A stretch of 64,000 nt of DNA, taken from positions 1-64,000 of the forward strand of contig CAKMJS010000129.1 of the NCBI GenBank assembly GCA_927405585.1, given 5' to 3'. The notes under the pieces are model-generated. The model ran no database searches. It had not been told where the DNA came from and worked only from the letters and a program-made list of their open reading frames with translations. Shown here one piece after another: positions 36,281-46,245 of the stretch. Every line of letters starts with the position of its first letter. Within the stretch, counting starts at the first letter, position 1. The translations under genes were made by a program, and so were the position numbers. The stretch is from an uncultured Desulfosporosinus sp. (GTDB lineage: Bacteria; Bacillota; Desulfitobacteriia; Desulfitobacteriales; Desulfitobacteriaceae).

Positions 36281-36934
36281 TTAGCGATTCATTTCTTTCA
36301 TAACTTCTGCAGCAAAATCATCTTGTCGTTTTTCAAGTCCGGCACCTAACTCATAGCGAGTAAAACGACGAATAACAATACGCTCCCCGATTTTAGCGAT
36401 CTTATCCATCACTAAGTCACGCACATTTTTATCAGGGTCTTTGACGAAAGCTTGATCCATTAAACAAACTTCTTTATAGAATTTTTCGATTCGGCCTTCG
36501 ACCATTTTTTCTATGATCTTTTCAGGCTTTCCTTCATTAAGAGCTTGGGCTTTCAAAATATCTCTCTCGTGCTGAAGTACGTCTGCAGGCACATCTTCTT
36601 TATTCAAATATTGTGGGTTGGCTGCAGCAATATGCAAGCCAAGATCGCGAACTAATGTTCTGAATTCATCCCCACGAGCTACAAAATCCGTTTCACAGTT
36701 CACTTCGAGTAGCACGCCAATGCGCCCACCGCCATGAATATAGGCTTCAACCGTCCCTTCAGCCGCAACACGCCCTTCTTTTTTGGCGGCGGCTGCAAGA
36801 CCTTTCTCCCGTAAAAAATCACAGGCCTTATCAACCTGACAATTACACTGTATCAGGGCTTTCTTACAATCCATCATACCTGCCCCTGTACGCTCCCGAA
36901 GCTCCTTTACTTGTGCTGCGCTTACGTCTGCCAT
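36281..36934 (-). CDS. tsf: Elongation factor Ts
   Basis: Nucleotide exchange factor for EF-Tu. 217 residues. The N-terminal UBA-like part has [36 protein letters not shown] marks the core. It is short, with one core repeat reduced, as in many clostridia. ATG at 36934 is set by AGGAGGG six bases upstream; the longer frame starts in the repeat spacer. It follows rpsB after a 158-base palindromic spacer. Confidence 0.95.
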   Translation of the reverse strand: MADVSAAQVKELRERTGAGMMDCKKALIQCNCQVDKACDFLREKGLAAAAKKEGRVAAEGTVEAYIHGGGRIGVLLEVNCETDFVARGDEFRTLVRDLGLHIAAANPQYLNKEDVPADVLQHERDILKAQALNEGKPEKIIEKMVEGRIEKFYKEVCLMDQAFVKDPDKNVRDLVMDKIAKIGERIVIRRFTRYELGAGLEKRQDDFAAEVMKEMNR

Positions 36935-36954
36935 GGATATCCCTCCTAAATTCG

Positions 36955-37092
36955 CTGCTCGAGGCAAATTCGAGGCATGATGCTCGATGCTCGAGGCACG
37001 ATTGTTATGTTTTACAGTTTATGTTTAATTTACAATGCACGAGGGCCAGACTCAGTATTCGAGCCTCGCGCCTCGTGCATCGAACCTCGATT
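36955..37092. repeat. GGTTCGA-type palindromic spacer 3 (rpsB-tsf gap)
   Basis: GATGCTCGATGCTCGAGGCACGA in pieces on the left pairs with TCGTGCATCGAACCTCGA and GAGCCTCGCGCCTCG on the right, around an AT-rich loop. Confidence 0.7.
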
Positions 37093-37818
37093 TTAGCCTT
37101 CGGCGACTTCTCCAGCTTCCTCTTCGCTATCGTCATTACTATGTTGTCCTTCGATAATCGCATCAGCCATCTTCGAAGTGAGTAACTTGACTGCACGAAT
37201 TGCATCATCGTTAGCAGGAATGACAACATCGATTTCATCCGGATCGCAGTTTGTATCAACAATTGCAACAATAGGAATCTTCAAACGGCGTGCCTCTGCG
37301 ACCGCAATCCGCTCTTTACGGGGATCTACGATAAACAAGGCATCCGGAAGTTTTTTCATATTTTTGATGCCGCCTAAAAAGCGTTCTAATTTCTCCATCT
37401 CGTGACGCAGTGCTGAAACTTCTTTCTTCGTAAGCACATCGAAAACGCCTTCAGCTTCCATTCGTTCCAAAACACGTAAACGATCGACACGTCTTTGAAT
37501 CGTTTGGAAGTTTGTGAGCATACCACCAAGCCAACGCTCATTCACAAAATACATACCGCAACGCTCTGCTTCATCTTTGACAGACTCTTGAGCTTGTTTC
37601 TTAGTACCCACGAACAACATGGTACCACCCTCAGTAGCAAGGTTCCGAACAAAGTTATAAGCTTCATCCACTTTTTTAACGGTTTTTTGTAGATCAATGA
37701 TATAGATACCATTGCGCTCAGTAAAGATATAACGAGCCATTTTCGGATTCCAGCGCCGAGTTTGATGTCCGAAGTGGACACCCGCTTCCAATAATTGTTT
37801 CATAGAAATTACAGCCAT
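37093..37818 (-). CDS. rpsB: 30S ribosomal protein S2
   Basis: Structural protein of the small ribosomal subunit. 241 residues from [20 protein letters not shown], the universal S2 start. [21 protein letters not shown]-like and [13 protein letters not shown] sequences are clear. The frame is open further upstream to 37920, but those residues have no ribosomal character. The ribosome binding site before ATG 37818 is weak, and the upstream region can fold, so a translated or structured leader is possible. tsf follows. Confidence 0.94.
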   Translation of the reverse strand: MAVISMKQLLEAGVHFGHQTRRWNPKMARYIFTERNGIYIIDLQKTVKKVDEAYNFVRNLATEGGTMLFVGTKKQAQESVKDEAERCGMYFVNERWLGGMLTNFQTIQRRVDRLRVLERMEAEGVFDVLTKKEVSALRHEMEKLERFLGGIKNMKKLPDALFIVDPRKERIAVAEARRLKIPIVAIVDTNCDPDEIDVVIPANDDAIRAVKLLTSKMADAIIEGQHSNDDSEEEAGEVAEG

Positions 37819-37871
37819 GTTTAAACCAACTTTCTTTTGTTTTTTCGTCCGCAGGTTCATCTCAAAACGCC

Positions 37872-38028
37872 CCCTGTCTCCCGACAGGGACTGACGCCCT
37901 AATCCCTCTGCGTGTTTCATTAAATCACACTACCAATAGATAGATTAGCACATTCTGCAATCCATTACAAGTAGTTGCCAAATGCATCGTGCCTTGCCTA
38001 ATTTCATGCGAGACAGGTCACGATGTAT
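37872..38028 (-). promoter_or_regulatory. Possible structured 5' leader of rpsB
   Basis: Two hairpins lie upstream: CCCTGTC/GACAGGG with loop TCCC (37872-37889) and ATGCATCGTG/CACGATGTAT (37982-37991 with 38019-38028). No T run follows the first. S2 is autoregulated through its leader in some bacteria; whether this is such a leader is inference. Confidence 0.35.
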
Positions 38029-38035
38029 CGTCTCC

Positions 38036-38494
38036 CTAATCAATTAAACCAGCATAGCTCTCAAGATTAGAACGCAAACCATACTTTAATATGAAATTCT
38101 CTAAGTCACTCATCAACTCGGGAAAGGGGAAATAGAATTCGCTCACATAATAAACCTCACCTTTGGTGCTGATCTGAGCAACCTCTCGTCCTTTTCCATC
38201 AAAATAAAAAGCCACCCGTCGAATATGCTGCGGTTCTATGATGTGTTTACCCAGTATCGACCGAAAGACAATGTGCCGATCTTTGATTTGAACACGTTTA
38301 CTCATTCCAACGATCCATAAAAATAATATTCCCAGCATGGCTGTGACATAGATCCCTGTGAGAACTTTTAGTTCTAGAATGGGTAGCTTACTAAAGAAGT
38401 TCAAACCACTTATAACCATGGGATAAAGGATTAGAAACACAACGCCAGGAACGATAAGTGGTCTTAGTTGGTAAACATAATCATGCTCATCCAT
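38036..38494 (-). CDS. Hypothetical membrane protein with PH-like domain
   Basis: 152 residues. Two hydrophobic helices (about 12-33 and 42-62) precede a soluble C-terminal half with RVQIKDRHIVFRSILGKHII, which has the beta pattern of a bacterial PH (bPH2-like) domain. I cannot name it. ATG at 38494 has GGAGGG seven bases upstream. It lies between codY and rpsB, on the same strand as both. Confidence 0.7.
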   Translation of the reverse strand: MDEHDYVYQLRPLIVPGVVFLILYPMVISGLNFFSKLPILELKVLTGIYVTAMLGILFLWIVGMSKRVQIKDRHIVFRSILGKHIIEPQHIRRVAFYFDGKGREVAQISTKGEVYYVSEFYFPFPELMSDLENFILKYGLRSNLESYAGLID

Positions 38495-38516
38495 CAAATT
38501 ACCCTCCTGTGAATAC

Positions 38517-38618
38517 AGAAGTCAGAGGTCAGAGGCCGGATGAGTCAGACCGGGGTATTCCCCTTCTGATCCTTGGCTTCTGATCCCTGGCCTCTGGCTT
38601 CTGCCTCTGATTTCTGTC
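38517..38618. repeat. Palindromic CAGAGG/CCTCTG spacer after codY
   Basis: CAGAAGTCAGAGGTCAGAGG on the left pairs with CCTCTGGCTTCTG and CCTCTGATTTCTG on the right. The whole 100-base gap is one fold, like the other spacers of this region but with a different unit. Confidence 0.65.
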
Positions 38619-39413
38619 TTACTTTATGTGTTTCACATGCTTATTCAATTCGTCTAACAAATAATCATTGAGCACTCGAATATAGGTACCTTTCATGCCT
38701 AACGACTTCGACTCAATCACACCGGCTGACTCAAATTTACGCAAAGCATTGACAATGACTGAGCGGGTTATCCCCACTCGATCGGCAATTTTACTGGCAA
38801 CTAAAAGTCCTTCTCCACCACCTAGTTCGGCAAAGATGTGTTCCACGGCTTCAAGCTCAGAGTAAGACAGCGTCCCTACGGCGATTTGGACCGCTGCTTT
38901 TTTACGAGCTTCTTCTTCTGCTCGCTCTGCTTTAACCCGTAATATTTCCATACCCACAACTGTTGCTCCGTATTCAGCAAGGATTAGGTCTTCTTCTTCA
39001 AATTCTTCATCATATTTGGCGAGCACAAGCGTCCCAACTCGTTCTCCTCCGCCTAAGATAGGAACGACTGTAGTCAACTTATTTGTGAAATGGCACGGTT
39101 CATTACAATTAAAGACACAGCCATTAGCAACCTGCGCGGTGTTGGTTTTTGTCTCGCTAACTTTCATCAGACCTTCATTATAACTTTCCGGGAAACGCTC
39201 GGAATGAACGACAATATCTTCCATTGTCCCACACACAAAATCGTCCATAAAACTATAGCCAAGGATCTTTCCTCGACGGCCAACTATATAAATGTTGGCA
39301 ATGACCATTTTACTAAGTACCTTAGCCATTTCCTCAAAATCTACCGGATTCCCAGCAGCACGTTGAATTAATTTATTAATGGTTCTAGTTTTCTCTAATA
39401 ATGTTGTTTTCAT
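38619..39413 (-). CDS. codY: GTP- and branched-chain amino acid-sensing repressor CodY
   Basis: Global nutrient regulator of low-GC Gram-positives. 264 residues: N-terminal GAF ligand-binding domain, long linker helix ([15 protein letters not shown]), and the C-terminal winged helix with [20 protein letters not shown], the nearly invariant CodY DNA-reading helix. AAGGAGG precedes the ATG at somewhat wide spacing. It is 50 bases after hslU, completing the usual xerC-hslV-hslU-codY order. Confidence 0.96.
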   Translation of the reverse strand: MKTTLLEKTRTINKLIQRAAGNPVDFEEMAKVLSKMVIANIYIVGRRGKILGYSFMDDFVCGTMEDIVVHSERFPESYNEGLMKVSETKTNTAQVANGCVFNCNEPCHFTNKLTTVVPILGGGERVGTLVLAKYDEEFEEEDLILAEYGATVVGMEILRVKAERAEEEARKKAAVQIAVGTLSYSELEAVEHIFAELGGGEGLLVASKIADRVGITRSVIVNALRKFESAGVIESKSLGMKGTYIRVLNDYLLDELNKHVKHIK

Positions 39414-39463
39414 AAGTTACATTATCCTCCTTAAGTTTATTATTGTTAAGTCGATTTTATATT

Positions 39464-40849
39464 TTACAAAATGTAGCGCGCCAAATCCTGATTTTGCACC
39501 ACATCGCCCAAACGCTGTTGAACATATTCTCGGTTAATAGTTACTGTGTAGTCGTCGGGTAATTCGGAAGCTTCGAAAGACAATTCCTCGAGCACTTTTT
39601 CCACTATCGTGTGAAGACGTCTAGCCCCAATATTTTCTGTGCTGGAATTTACTTTGTAGGCAACCTCTGCTAATTCATCAATAGCATTCTCTGTAAAATC
39701 TACCATTATCCCTTCCGCTCCCAATAATGCGCTGTACTGTTTAATCAACGACGATTGGGGTTCGGTAAGAATACTTTTGAAATCAGCCACACTTAACGAT
39801 TGAAGTTCCACTCGAATAGGGAACCGTCCCTGAAGTTCTGGAATAAGATCCGAGGGCTTGCTGAGATGGAAGGCACCCGCTGCAATAAAGAGTATGTGAT
39901 CGGTTTTAACGGGACCATACTTTGTAACAACTGTAGAACCTTCTACAATTGGGAGGATATCACGTTGTACTCCTCCCCTAGAAACGTCCGGACCACCCGC
40001 ACCATCGCGGCCAGCAATTTTATCGATTTCATCTAGGAAAACGATTCCCTCATGTTCTGTTCTCCGAATGGCCTCTTGAACTGCTTCATCTTGATCAATT
40101 AAATTTTGAGTCTCTTCATGGACCAAGATCTTACGCGCTTCGCGAACGGTTACCTTTCTCTTCTTATGCCGCTTAGGGAGTAGCCCTGACATCATATCTT
40201 GGATATTCATACCCATTTCCATCATGTTATTGTTACCCAGCATATCAGAAAGAGGCGTAGCTTCTTCAACTGCAATTTCGATAATCAGCTCCTCAAGCTC
40301 CCCAAGCCGCAAGCGTTCAGCGACTAACTTACGTTCTTTCTCCATTTCGGGCGTCACATCAATGTCTTTTTCTGGGTCTGGCGTTTGACCGAATAGCATC
40401 TGAAAGGGATTGTTTGATGTACTCTCGGAGCGTTTTTCCGGGACTAATAGTTCGATCAAACGCTTTTCGGCATTGATGGCTGCTTGAACTTGTACCTGGT
40501 CTGCGCGCTCCACCTTCACCATACGTAAGGCAATCTCGATTAAGTCTCGAATAATCGCTTCCACATCCCGGCCTACATATCCAACTTCCGTAAATTTCGT
40601 CGCTTCGATCTTAATGAAAGGTGCGCGAACAAGCTTTGCTAAGCGCCGGGCAATTTCCGTCTTACCGACACCTGTTGGGCCAATCATTAAAATATTTTTG
40701 GGTATAATTTCTTCTTGTAATTGCTCTGATAAACATGAACGACGGTAACGATTACGCAAGGCAACCGCAACTGCACGTTTTGCCGCATCTTGTCCAACGA
40801 TAAACCGGTCCAATTCGCGGACAATTTCTCGAGGTGTCAAGCTGTCCAT
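39464..40849 (-). CDS. hslU: HslU (ClpY) ATPase subunit of the HslUV protease
   Basis: AAA+ unfoldase that feeds HslV. 461 residues. Walker A GPTGVGKT at 57-64, I-domain insertion with Met-rich [14 protein letters not shown], Walker [12 protein letters not shown], and the conserved C-terminal YIL that activates HslV. ATG at 40849 ([10 protein letters not shown]) is preferred; GTG at 40861 is embedded in the Shine-Dalgarno GGAGGTG. It is 15 bases after hslV. Confidence 0.96.
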   Translation of the reverse strand: MDSLTPREIVRELDRFIVGQDAAKRAVAVALRNRYRRSCLSEQLQEEIIPKNILMIGPTGVGKTEIARRLAKLVRAPFIKIEATKFTEVGYVGRDVEAIIRDLIEIALRMVKVERADQVQVQAAINAEKRLIELLVPEKRSESTSNNPFQMLFGQTPDPEKDIDVTPEMEKERKLVAERLRLGELEELIIEIAVEEATPLSDMLGNNNMMEMGMNIQDMMSGLLPKRHKKRKVTVREARKILVHEETQNLIDQDEAVQEAIRRTEHEGIVFLDEIDKIAGRDGAGGPDVSRGGVQRDILPIVEGSTVVTKYGPVKTDHILFIAAGAFHLSKPSDLIPELQGRFPIRVELQSLSVADFKSILTEPQSSLIKQYSALLGAEGIMVDFTENAIDELAEVAYKVNSSTENIGARRLHTIVEKVLEELSFEASELPDDYTVTINREYVQQRLGDVVQNQDLARYIL

Positions 40850-40864
40850 AGTCTGTCTCACCTC

Positions 40865-41395
40865 CTATAACTCTTCCACATTAATTTGCTCATTCGTATA
40901 AACACAAATAGAAGCAGCTACGAGCATTGCTTCTCGAACGATTTCCGTGGTCGGCAAATCGGTATGTTTCACTAAAGCACGTGCGGCGGCCAAAGCATAG
41001 TTTCCGCCTGAGCCAATGGCGGCGATCCCATCGTCCGGTTCAATCACTTCACCGGAACCCGATACAATCAAGAGATTTTGGGTATCCGCGACTAATAGCA
41101 GTGCTTCTAGGTTACGCAACATTTTGTCAGTTCGCCATTCCTTCGCTAACTCGACAGCCGCCCGCTGAAGATTCCCATGGTACTCTTCGAGTTTTTGTTC
41201 AAACTTATCAAAAAGTGTAAAGGCGTCTGCTACAGATCCCGCAAACCCAGCAATCACTTTGCCATGGAATAAACGACGGACTTTTCGCGCTTTATGTTTC
41301 ATTACGGTTGCTTGCCCAAAAGTCACTTGACCGTCACCCGCTATGGCTACGTGTTCCCCTTTTTTCACTGCGACAATGGTCGTTGCATGAAACAT
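40865..41395 (-). CDS. hslV: HslV (ClpQ) threonine protease subunit
   Basis: Proteasome-like peptidase, 176 residues. [13 protein letters not shown]: removal of the first four residues would expose the catalytic Thr. [21 protein letters not shown] and [15 protein letters not shown] are signatures; the N-terminus is like Bacillus CodW, where the nucleophile is near the same place. ATG at 41395 has GGGGGT seven bases before it. Confidence 0.95.
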   Translation of the reverse strand: MFHATTIVAVKKGEHVAIAGDGQVTFGQATVMKHKARKVRRLFHGKVIAGFAGSVADAFTLFDKFEQKLEEYHGNLQRAAVELAKEWRTDKMLRNLEALLLVADTQNLLIVSGSGEVIEPDDGIAAIGSGGNYALAAARALVKHTDLPTTEIVREAMLVAASICVYTNEQINVEEL

Positions 41396-41601
41396 GGCTA
41401 ACACCCCCTTCTTTAAAGTTTACTAGGGCATTTTCAGTGTGTCAAGTAAATTGTAGACAATTTGCAACTTTTTGTGAAAATTCACTCTGTTAAAGATAAA
41501 AAGAGTTATCCGATCTCGTCAACGGCTCTGCGCCTTCGGCATAAGTCTATCCTCAGCGCTATAGTATTCGTTACGGGCCGTGCGCTTTCGGCGATACTCT
41601 C

Positions 41602-41645
41602 CACTGGAGACTATCGCACTGGAGACTATCGCACTGGAGACTTAC
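41602..41645. repeat. Short tandem repeat in the xerC-hslV gap
   Basis: CACTGGAGACTATCG occurs two full times and once in part, in direct 15-16 base steps. The rest of the gap 41396-41684 has no gene. Confidence 0.65.
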
Positions 41646-41659
41646 GTCACCGAAGACTC

Positions 41660-41690
41660 GATGTTCAGCTTTAGCTGGACGAGTTCACTT
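41660..41690 (-). repeat. Stop-proximal hairpin repeat, copy 3 (at xerC end)
   Basis: The xerC TGA lies inside AAGTGAACTCG, followed by the stem GTCCAGCT/AGCTGAAC. Compared with copy 2 both arms have changed and pairing is kept. Confidence 0.55.
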
Positions 41691-42575
41691 TGCTCGAGGA
41701 TGAGCCTGCGTATAGACCTTTTTAAGCCGTTCTCGAGTTAGATGCGTATATATTTGAGTTGATGAAAGCTTAAGGTGGCCTAGTAACTCTTGTACACTTC
41801 TAAGATCTGCTCCGCCATCCAACATATGCGTGGCAAAAGAATGGCGGAGCATATGTGGATTCACATGTTGCTCTAGACTAATTCTCGCAACCAGTTTGTC
41901 CAAAATTCGCCGTACCGACCTGGCCGATAAGCGAGTCCCCTGGTAATTGAGTAGCAAAGTTTTATTGTTATCTACCCGCATCCTGAGATACCTCTCGATG
42001 GCCTGAATCGCATAGTTCGTGATAGGGACAACCCGTTCCTTGCTCCCCTTCCCGAGCACTCGAATCAGTCCGATCTCTAAATCAAGCTTGTCTCGATCTA
42101 AGCCAACGAGTTCACTCACCCTAAGTCCAGACCCATAGAGCAACTCGATAATCACTTGATCGCGAGAACCTAGTAGATTCGTACAATCCGATGCACGGAG
42201 TAACCCTTCCATCTGGTCTAAATATAAAAAATTCGGGAGTTTTCGTCCAAGCTTCGGACTCGCTACCCGTTGTACTGGATTTACTTGCAATATTTCCTTA
42301 CGGCATAAAAACTTAAAAAACGACCGTAGTGCGGCAAGTTTGCGAGCCATGCTTTTTCTCGTCAATCCGTATTCTGCTAAGATGCCTAAAAAACCGCGCA
42401 CAGTATAGACATCGATCAGATCGACCGTGAGTGTTTCAGCTTCTAGACCGTGTTCCAGTGCCGCAAACCTAAAAAACTGGCCCAGATCAGTCTGATAAGC
42501 GGCAACCGTGAGTTCCGATCGATTTTGAGAATATTGATGTCCCGCGAATAAACTTAAGGCCTCATCCACTAGCAA
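41685..42575 (-). CDS. xerC: Tyrosine recombinase XerC
   Basis: Resolves chromosome dimers at dif with a partner Xer. 296 residues: SAM-like N-terminal domain, then the catalytic domain with R152, K176, H241, R244 (HMLRHSFATH), H267 and nucleophile Y276. All six are present, so it should be active. TTG start with GGGGAGG nine bases upstream. Position between trmFO and hslV is the standard housekeeping one, so this is not a phage integrase. Confidence 0.94.
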   Translation of the reverse strand: MLVDEALSLFAGHQYSQNRSELTVAAYQTDLGQFFRFAALEHGLEAETLTVDLIDVYTVRGFLGILAEYGLTRKSMARKLAALRSFFKFLCRKEILQVNPVQRVASPKLGRKLPNFLYLDQMEGLLRASDCTNLLGSRDQVIIELLYGSGLRVSELVGLDRDKLDLEIGLIRVLGKGSKERVVPITNYAIQAIERYLRMRVDNNKTLLLNYQGTRLSARSVRRILDKLVARISLEQHVNPHMLRHSFATHMLDGGADLRSVQELLGHLKLSSTQIYTHLTRERLKKVYTQAHPRAK

Positions 42576-42581
42576 GACTTA

Positions 42582-43904
42582 CTACCTCCCCAAATCCTCC
42601 CACGCACAAAACTCGTTTAATGTCTCCAAAGCTCGTTCAGAAATCCTGGCGTTCTTTTCACGCTTATCCCGTATCCGTTCTGTCAAGGGTGGCAATAGCC
42701 CGAAGTTAATGTTCATCGGTTGAAAATTTACACTGGGAGACCCTTCTAAATGACGCGCCAGTCCACCTAAGGTCGTCACGGCTGGGAACACGAGGGGTTT
42801 CATTTGACAAAGCCGTCGCCAAGCATTAAGGCCTGCCAAAAGTCCGCTGGCGGCAGATTCAACATATCCTTCGACCCCTGTCATTTGACCAGCAAAGAAG
42901 ATCTCTGGTTTAAGCTTTAAACTAAAGTCAGCAGAGAGTACTTTTGGAGCATTGAGAAACGTATTGCGGTGCATCACACCATAACGCACAAATTCGGCCT
43001 TCTCTAAGCCAGGAATTAATGAAAAAACTCTTTTTTGTTCTCCCCATTTTAGATGGGTTTGAAAGCCTACCAAATTAAAGAGTGTCCCAGCTTGATTTTC
43101 CTTGCGAAGCTGGACAACGGCATAGGACTTACGCCCAGTTCTTGAATCCAGCAACCCAACTGGTTTCAAAGGACCAAACGTCAGTGTCTGAGGACCACGC
43201 TTGGCCATCACTTCGACAGGCAGACAGCCTTCGAAAACGTTTCCTTCTTCAAAACCAAGGACTTCTGCACCCTCCGCCTGAACTAAGGCCTCATGAAACA
43301 CCTCATACTCTTCCCTCGTCATCGGACAGTTCAGATAGTCCGCTTCACCCTTGTCATAGCGCGAAGCCCAAAAAGCCTTGCGCAAATCGATGGATTCAAG
43401 CGTAACGATCGGAGCCGCCGCATCATAAAAGGCCAGTCTTTCTTCGCCAGTTAACCTCATAATATCTTCCGCCAGATCATCGGAGGTCAACGGACCACTG
43501 GCAATAATGGTTATCCCTTCATTCTGCGGAACCCTTTTAATTTCCTGCCGATGAATCACGATATTCGAATGGTCTTCCAACCGCTTGGTAACCTCACTAG
43601 AAAAAAGTTCCCGATCGACAGCTAAAGCGCCGCCAGCGGGAACCGCGTTATGATCTGCAGCACTCATGATGAGGGACCCTAAGCGACGCATTTCTTCCTT
43701 TAATAACCCCACCGCATTTTCTAAACCCGCTCCTCGAAGCGAGTTGCTGCAGACGAGCTCTGCAAATCGGTCCGTATGATGCGCAGGGGTATATTTAGTG
43801 GGACGCATTTCATATAAATCAACCTTCACACCGCGTTCAGCGAGTTGCCAAGCAGCCTCGGAACCTGCGAGACCTGCTCCGATAACAGTTATCGGTTGCT
43901 GCAT
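42582..43904 (-). CDS. trmFO: tRNA (uracil-54-C5)-methyltransferase, folate-dependent
   Basis: Makes ribothymidine in the T loop of tRNA with methylenetetrahydrofolate and FAD. 440 residues. N-terminal FAD motif [21 protein letters not shown] carries the family's reactive Cys; [20 protein letters not shown] and [13 protein letters not shown] are GidA-small signatures. The ATG follows a short repeat gap after topA. Confidence 0.95.
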   Translation of the reverse strand: MQQPITVIGAGLAGSEAAWQLAERGVKVDLYEMRPTKYTPAHHTDRFAELVCSNSLRGAGLENAVGLLKEEMRRLGSLIMSAADHNAVPAGGALAVDRELFSSEVTKRLEDHSNIVIHRQEIKRVPQNEGITIIASGPLTSDDLAEDIMRLTGEERLAFYDAAAPIVTLESIDLRKAFWASRYDKGEADYLNCPMTREEYEVFHEALVQAEGAEVLGFEEGNVFEGCLPVEVMAKRGPQTLTFGPLKPVGLLDSRTGRKSYAVVQLRKENQAGTLFNLVGFQTHLKWGEQKRVFSLIPGLEKAEFVRYGVMHRNTFLNAPKVLSADFSLKLKPEIFFAGQMTGVEGYVESAASGLLAGLNAWRRLCQMKPLVFPAVTTLGGLARHLEGSPSVNFQPMNINFGLLPPLTERIRDKREKNARISERALETLNEFCAWEDLGR

Positions 43905-43929
43905 GTATTTATTCTCTCCTTACCCCAGT

Positions 43930-43957
43930 GTAGGGGCAATTTATGAATTGCCCCTAC
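43930..43957. repeat. 20-bp palindrome copy between trmFO and topA
   Basis: GTAGGGGCAATT-TATG-AATTGCCCCTAC; same family as 27844-27952 and 29079-29142, with longer arms. Confidence 0.8.
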
Positions 43958-43960
43958 AAT

Positions 43961-46051
43961 CTAGCTTTCTTCGATTACCAAAGTATGACGGCATTCTGGA
44001 TTTGTGCAGACATATTTTTTTTGTCGTTTCGAAGATTTAATCACCATTAGCTGCTGACACTCTGGGCATGGGTCTGGGGCTGGCATTTCCCATGACACAA
44101 AATCACATTCTGGATAGCCACTACAGCCATAAAACTTCCGGCCTTTCTTGGAGCGGCGTACCACGAGTGGTTTTGTACATTTCGGGCAATTCGTGCCCAC
44201 TTCTTCAAAGAGAGGTTTAGTATTTCGACACTCAGGAAAGCCTGGACAGGCCAAAAATTTACCGTAGCGCCCCATCTTAATCACCATATTGCGCCCACAT
44301 AGATCACAAAGCTCTTCGGAAACTTGATCCTCGATTTTGACTTTCCCAATCTTCTCTTCTGCCTCAGCTAACGTCACGGAGAACGGCGTATAATAGTCTT
44401 CAACCACCGACTTCCATGGAGCACTTCCTTCTTCAATAAGATCGAGCTTCTCCTCCAAATTAGCTGTAAACTCCAGATTTAAAATATCTGGGAAATGTTC
44501 TTTAAGTAAGGTAATCACGATTTCGCCAAGTTCCGTAGGCAGGAGTTGTTTTTCTTCCTTAACAACATACCCTCGTGATTGAATTGTTTCGATCGTTGGC
44601 GCATATGTACTAGGTCTTCCGATCCCTTCCTCTTCCATCTTGCGAACGAGAGAGGCCTCAGTGTAGCGAGGCGGTGGTTCTGTAAAATGTTGTTTGTCTT
44701 GAAGTTTAATAAGCTTTAGTTTTTCTCCGGGAGAGACTGAAAGTGTCAAGGAGTTTTGTTCTTCATCGACTGGCTCAGCTTCGTCTTTGCCTTCTTCATA
44801 GACCGCCAAAAATCCAGGAAAACGAACTGTTGACGCATTCGCTCGAAATAAATACTCACCCACAAGCACATCGACCGTCAACGTATCCATGATAGCCACA
44901 CTCATCTGACTCGCAATAAAGCGCTCCCATAACAAGCGGTATAACCGTAACTGATCTCGTGATAAAATCCCCTTCAGTAAATCCGGTGTTCGCTTAGCCA
45001 CTGTGGGACGGATCGCTTCATGCGCTTCCTGAGCCCGGCCTTTATTGGCAAACTGACGTGGTTCAGGGGGATAGTAATCGTTCCCGTATTGGGACAGAAT
45101 CCATTCTTTGGCCTCCGCTTGGGCAGTTTCGGCAATCTTGACAGAATCTGTACGCATGTAGGTAATTAAACCTACAGTACCTTCTTTACCAAGGTCGAGT
45201 CCCTCATACAATTGCTGAGCTAACATCATGGTACGCTTCGGAGAAAAACCCAATTTCCGATGGGCTTCTTGCTGCAAGCTACTCGTTATGAAGGGAGGTG
45301 CAGGGAGCCTCTTCTTTTCTTTTGTGCGAACATCCGATACTTGAAAGTCTTTCCCCGATAAATCGTCTAAGACAACTTCCATTTCTGCTTTAGAGACAAT
45401 GGCAACTTTTTGCCCAGATTTTTTTAATAGCTTCGCATGAAATTTTCCCCCAGCGAATTGAAGGTCTGCTGTTAGACTCCAGTACTCATCCGAAACAAAA
45501 GCCCTAATTTGCTCTTCTCGGTCGTCCACTAATCGAACGGCCACGGATTGAACTCGACCGGCACTTAAGCCCTTCTTGATTTTACGCCAGAGCAAAGGAC
45601 TTAGTTGATAGCCAACCAAACGATCCAAAACCCGCCGAGCTTGCTGGGCATCCACCCGATTGGGATCAATCTGACGTGGATGCTTAAGTGCAGCCTGTAT
45701 GGCTGTTTTGGTAATTTCGTGAAATTCAATACGATTTTTGTTGTTCAAGTCAAGACCTAATAAAAACGAAAGATGCCAAGCAATTGCTTCCCCCTCACGA
45801 TCAGGGTCAGAAGCCAGTAGCACTTTGTCTACTCCTTTAGCTGCTAGACGTAACTCCTTAATCAAAGCTCCCCGCCCACGAATCGCAATATATTTAGGTT
45901 CAAAGTCGTGATCAACATCCACACCCAATTGACTCTTAGGTAGGTCTCGCAAATGACCCATGGAGGCTTTGACCGTATAACGGCTTCCCAAAAATTTGCT
46001 GATTGACTTTGCCTTGGCTGGGGACTCAACAATAACAAGCGTTTTAGACAT
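43961..46051 (-). CDS. topA: DNA topoisomerase I
   Basis: Relaxes negative supercoils (type IA). 696 residues. Toprim domain at the N-terminus (VIVESPAKAKSI, SDPDREGEAIAWHL), active-site Tyr in GLITYMRTDSVKI, and three C-terminal four-Cys zinc ribbons (CDLCGRN..CPGFPEC, CPKCTKP..CSGYPEC, CPECQQL..CTNPEC). This is the full clostridial layout. dprA lies 195 bases upstream of it. Confidence 0.96.
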   Translation of the reverse strand: MSKTLVIVESPAKAKSISKFLGSRYTVKASMGHLRDLPKSQLGVDVDHDFEPKYIAIRGRGALIKELRLAAKGVDKVLLASDPDREGEAIAWHLSFLLGLDLNNKNRIEFHEITKTAIQAALKHPRQIDPNRVDAQQARRVLDRLVGYQLSPLLWRKIKKGLSAGRVQSVAVRLVDDREEQIRAFVSDEYWSLTADLQFAGGKFHAKLLKKSGQKVAIVSKAEMEVVLDDLSGKDFQVSDVRTKEKKRLPAPPFITSSLQQEAHRKLGFSPKRTMMLAQQLYEGLDLGKEGTVGLITYMRTDSVKIAETAQAEAKEWILSQYGNDYYPPEPRQFANKGRAQEAHEAIRPTVAKRTPDLLKGILSRDQLRLYRLLWERFIASQMSVAIMDTLTVDVLVGEYLFRANASTVRFPGFLAVYEEGKDEAEPVDEEQNSLTLSVSPGEKLKLIKLQDKQHFTEPPPRYTEASLVRKMEEEGIGRPSTYAPTIETIQSRGYVVKEEKQLLPTELGEIVITLLKEHFPDILNLEFTANLEEKLDLIEEGSAPWKSVVEDYYTPFSVTLAEAEEKIGKVKIEDQVSEELCDLCGRNMVIKMGRYGKFLACPGFPECRNTKPLFEEVGTNCPKCTKPLVVRRSKKGRKFYGCSGYPECDFVSWEMPAPDPCPECQQLMVIKSSKRQKKYVCTNPECRHTLVIEES

Positions 46052-46245
46052 AATTTCACCTCAAATAAACTTTAAGAAAACTCTTAATTAACCTTTATCG
46101 AATAATCCATCCCTATGATCAATAATTAAGGTTATCCATTTTTTTTAGTTTCTTACTACACTTATACCCAAATTGGATTATTCTAAGTACTCAGGTTAAC
46201 GTTGGTAAAACTAAGCCCTATCTTAACGCCTTTTTCCTAGTATGT

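Noticed and set aside
41462-41674. 70-codon gene upstream of hslV
   Set aside because: It covers the tandem repeat (translated as TGDYR repeats), has no ribosome binding site, and shows no conservation features.
41685-42575. Phage or island integrase
   Set aside because: Gene order trmFO-xerC-hslV and length match the housekeeping XerC.
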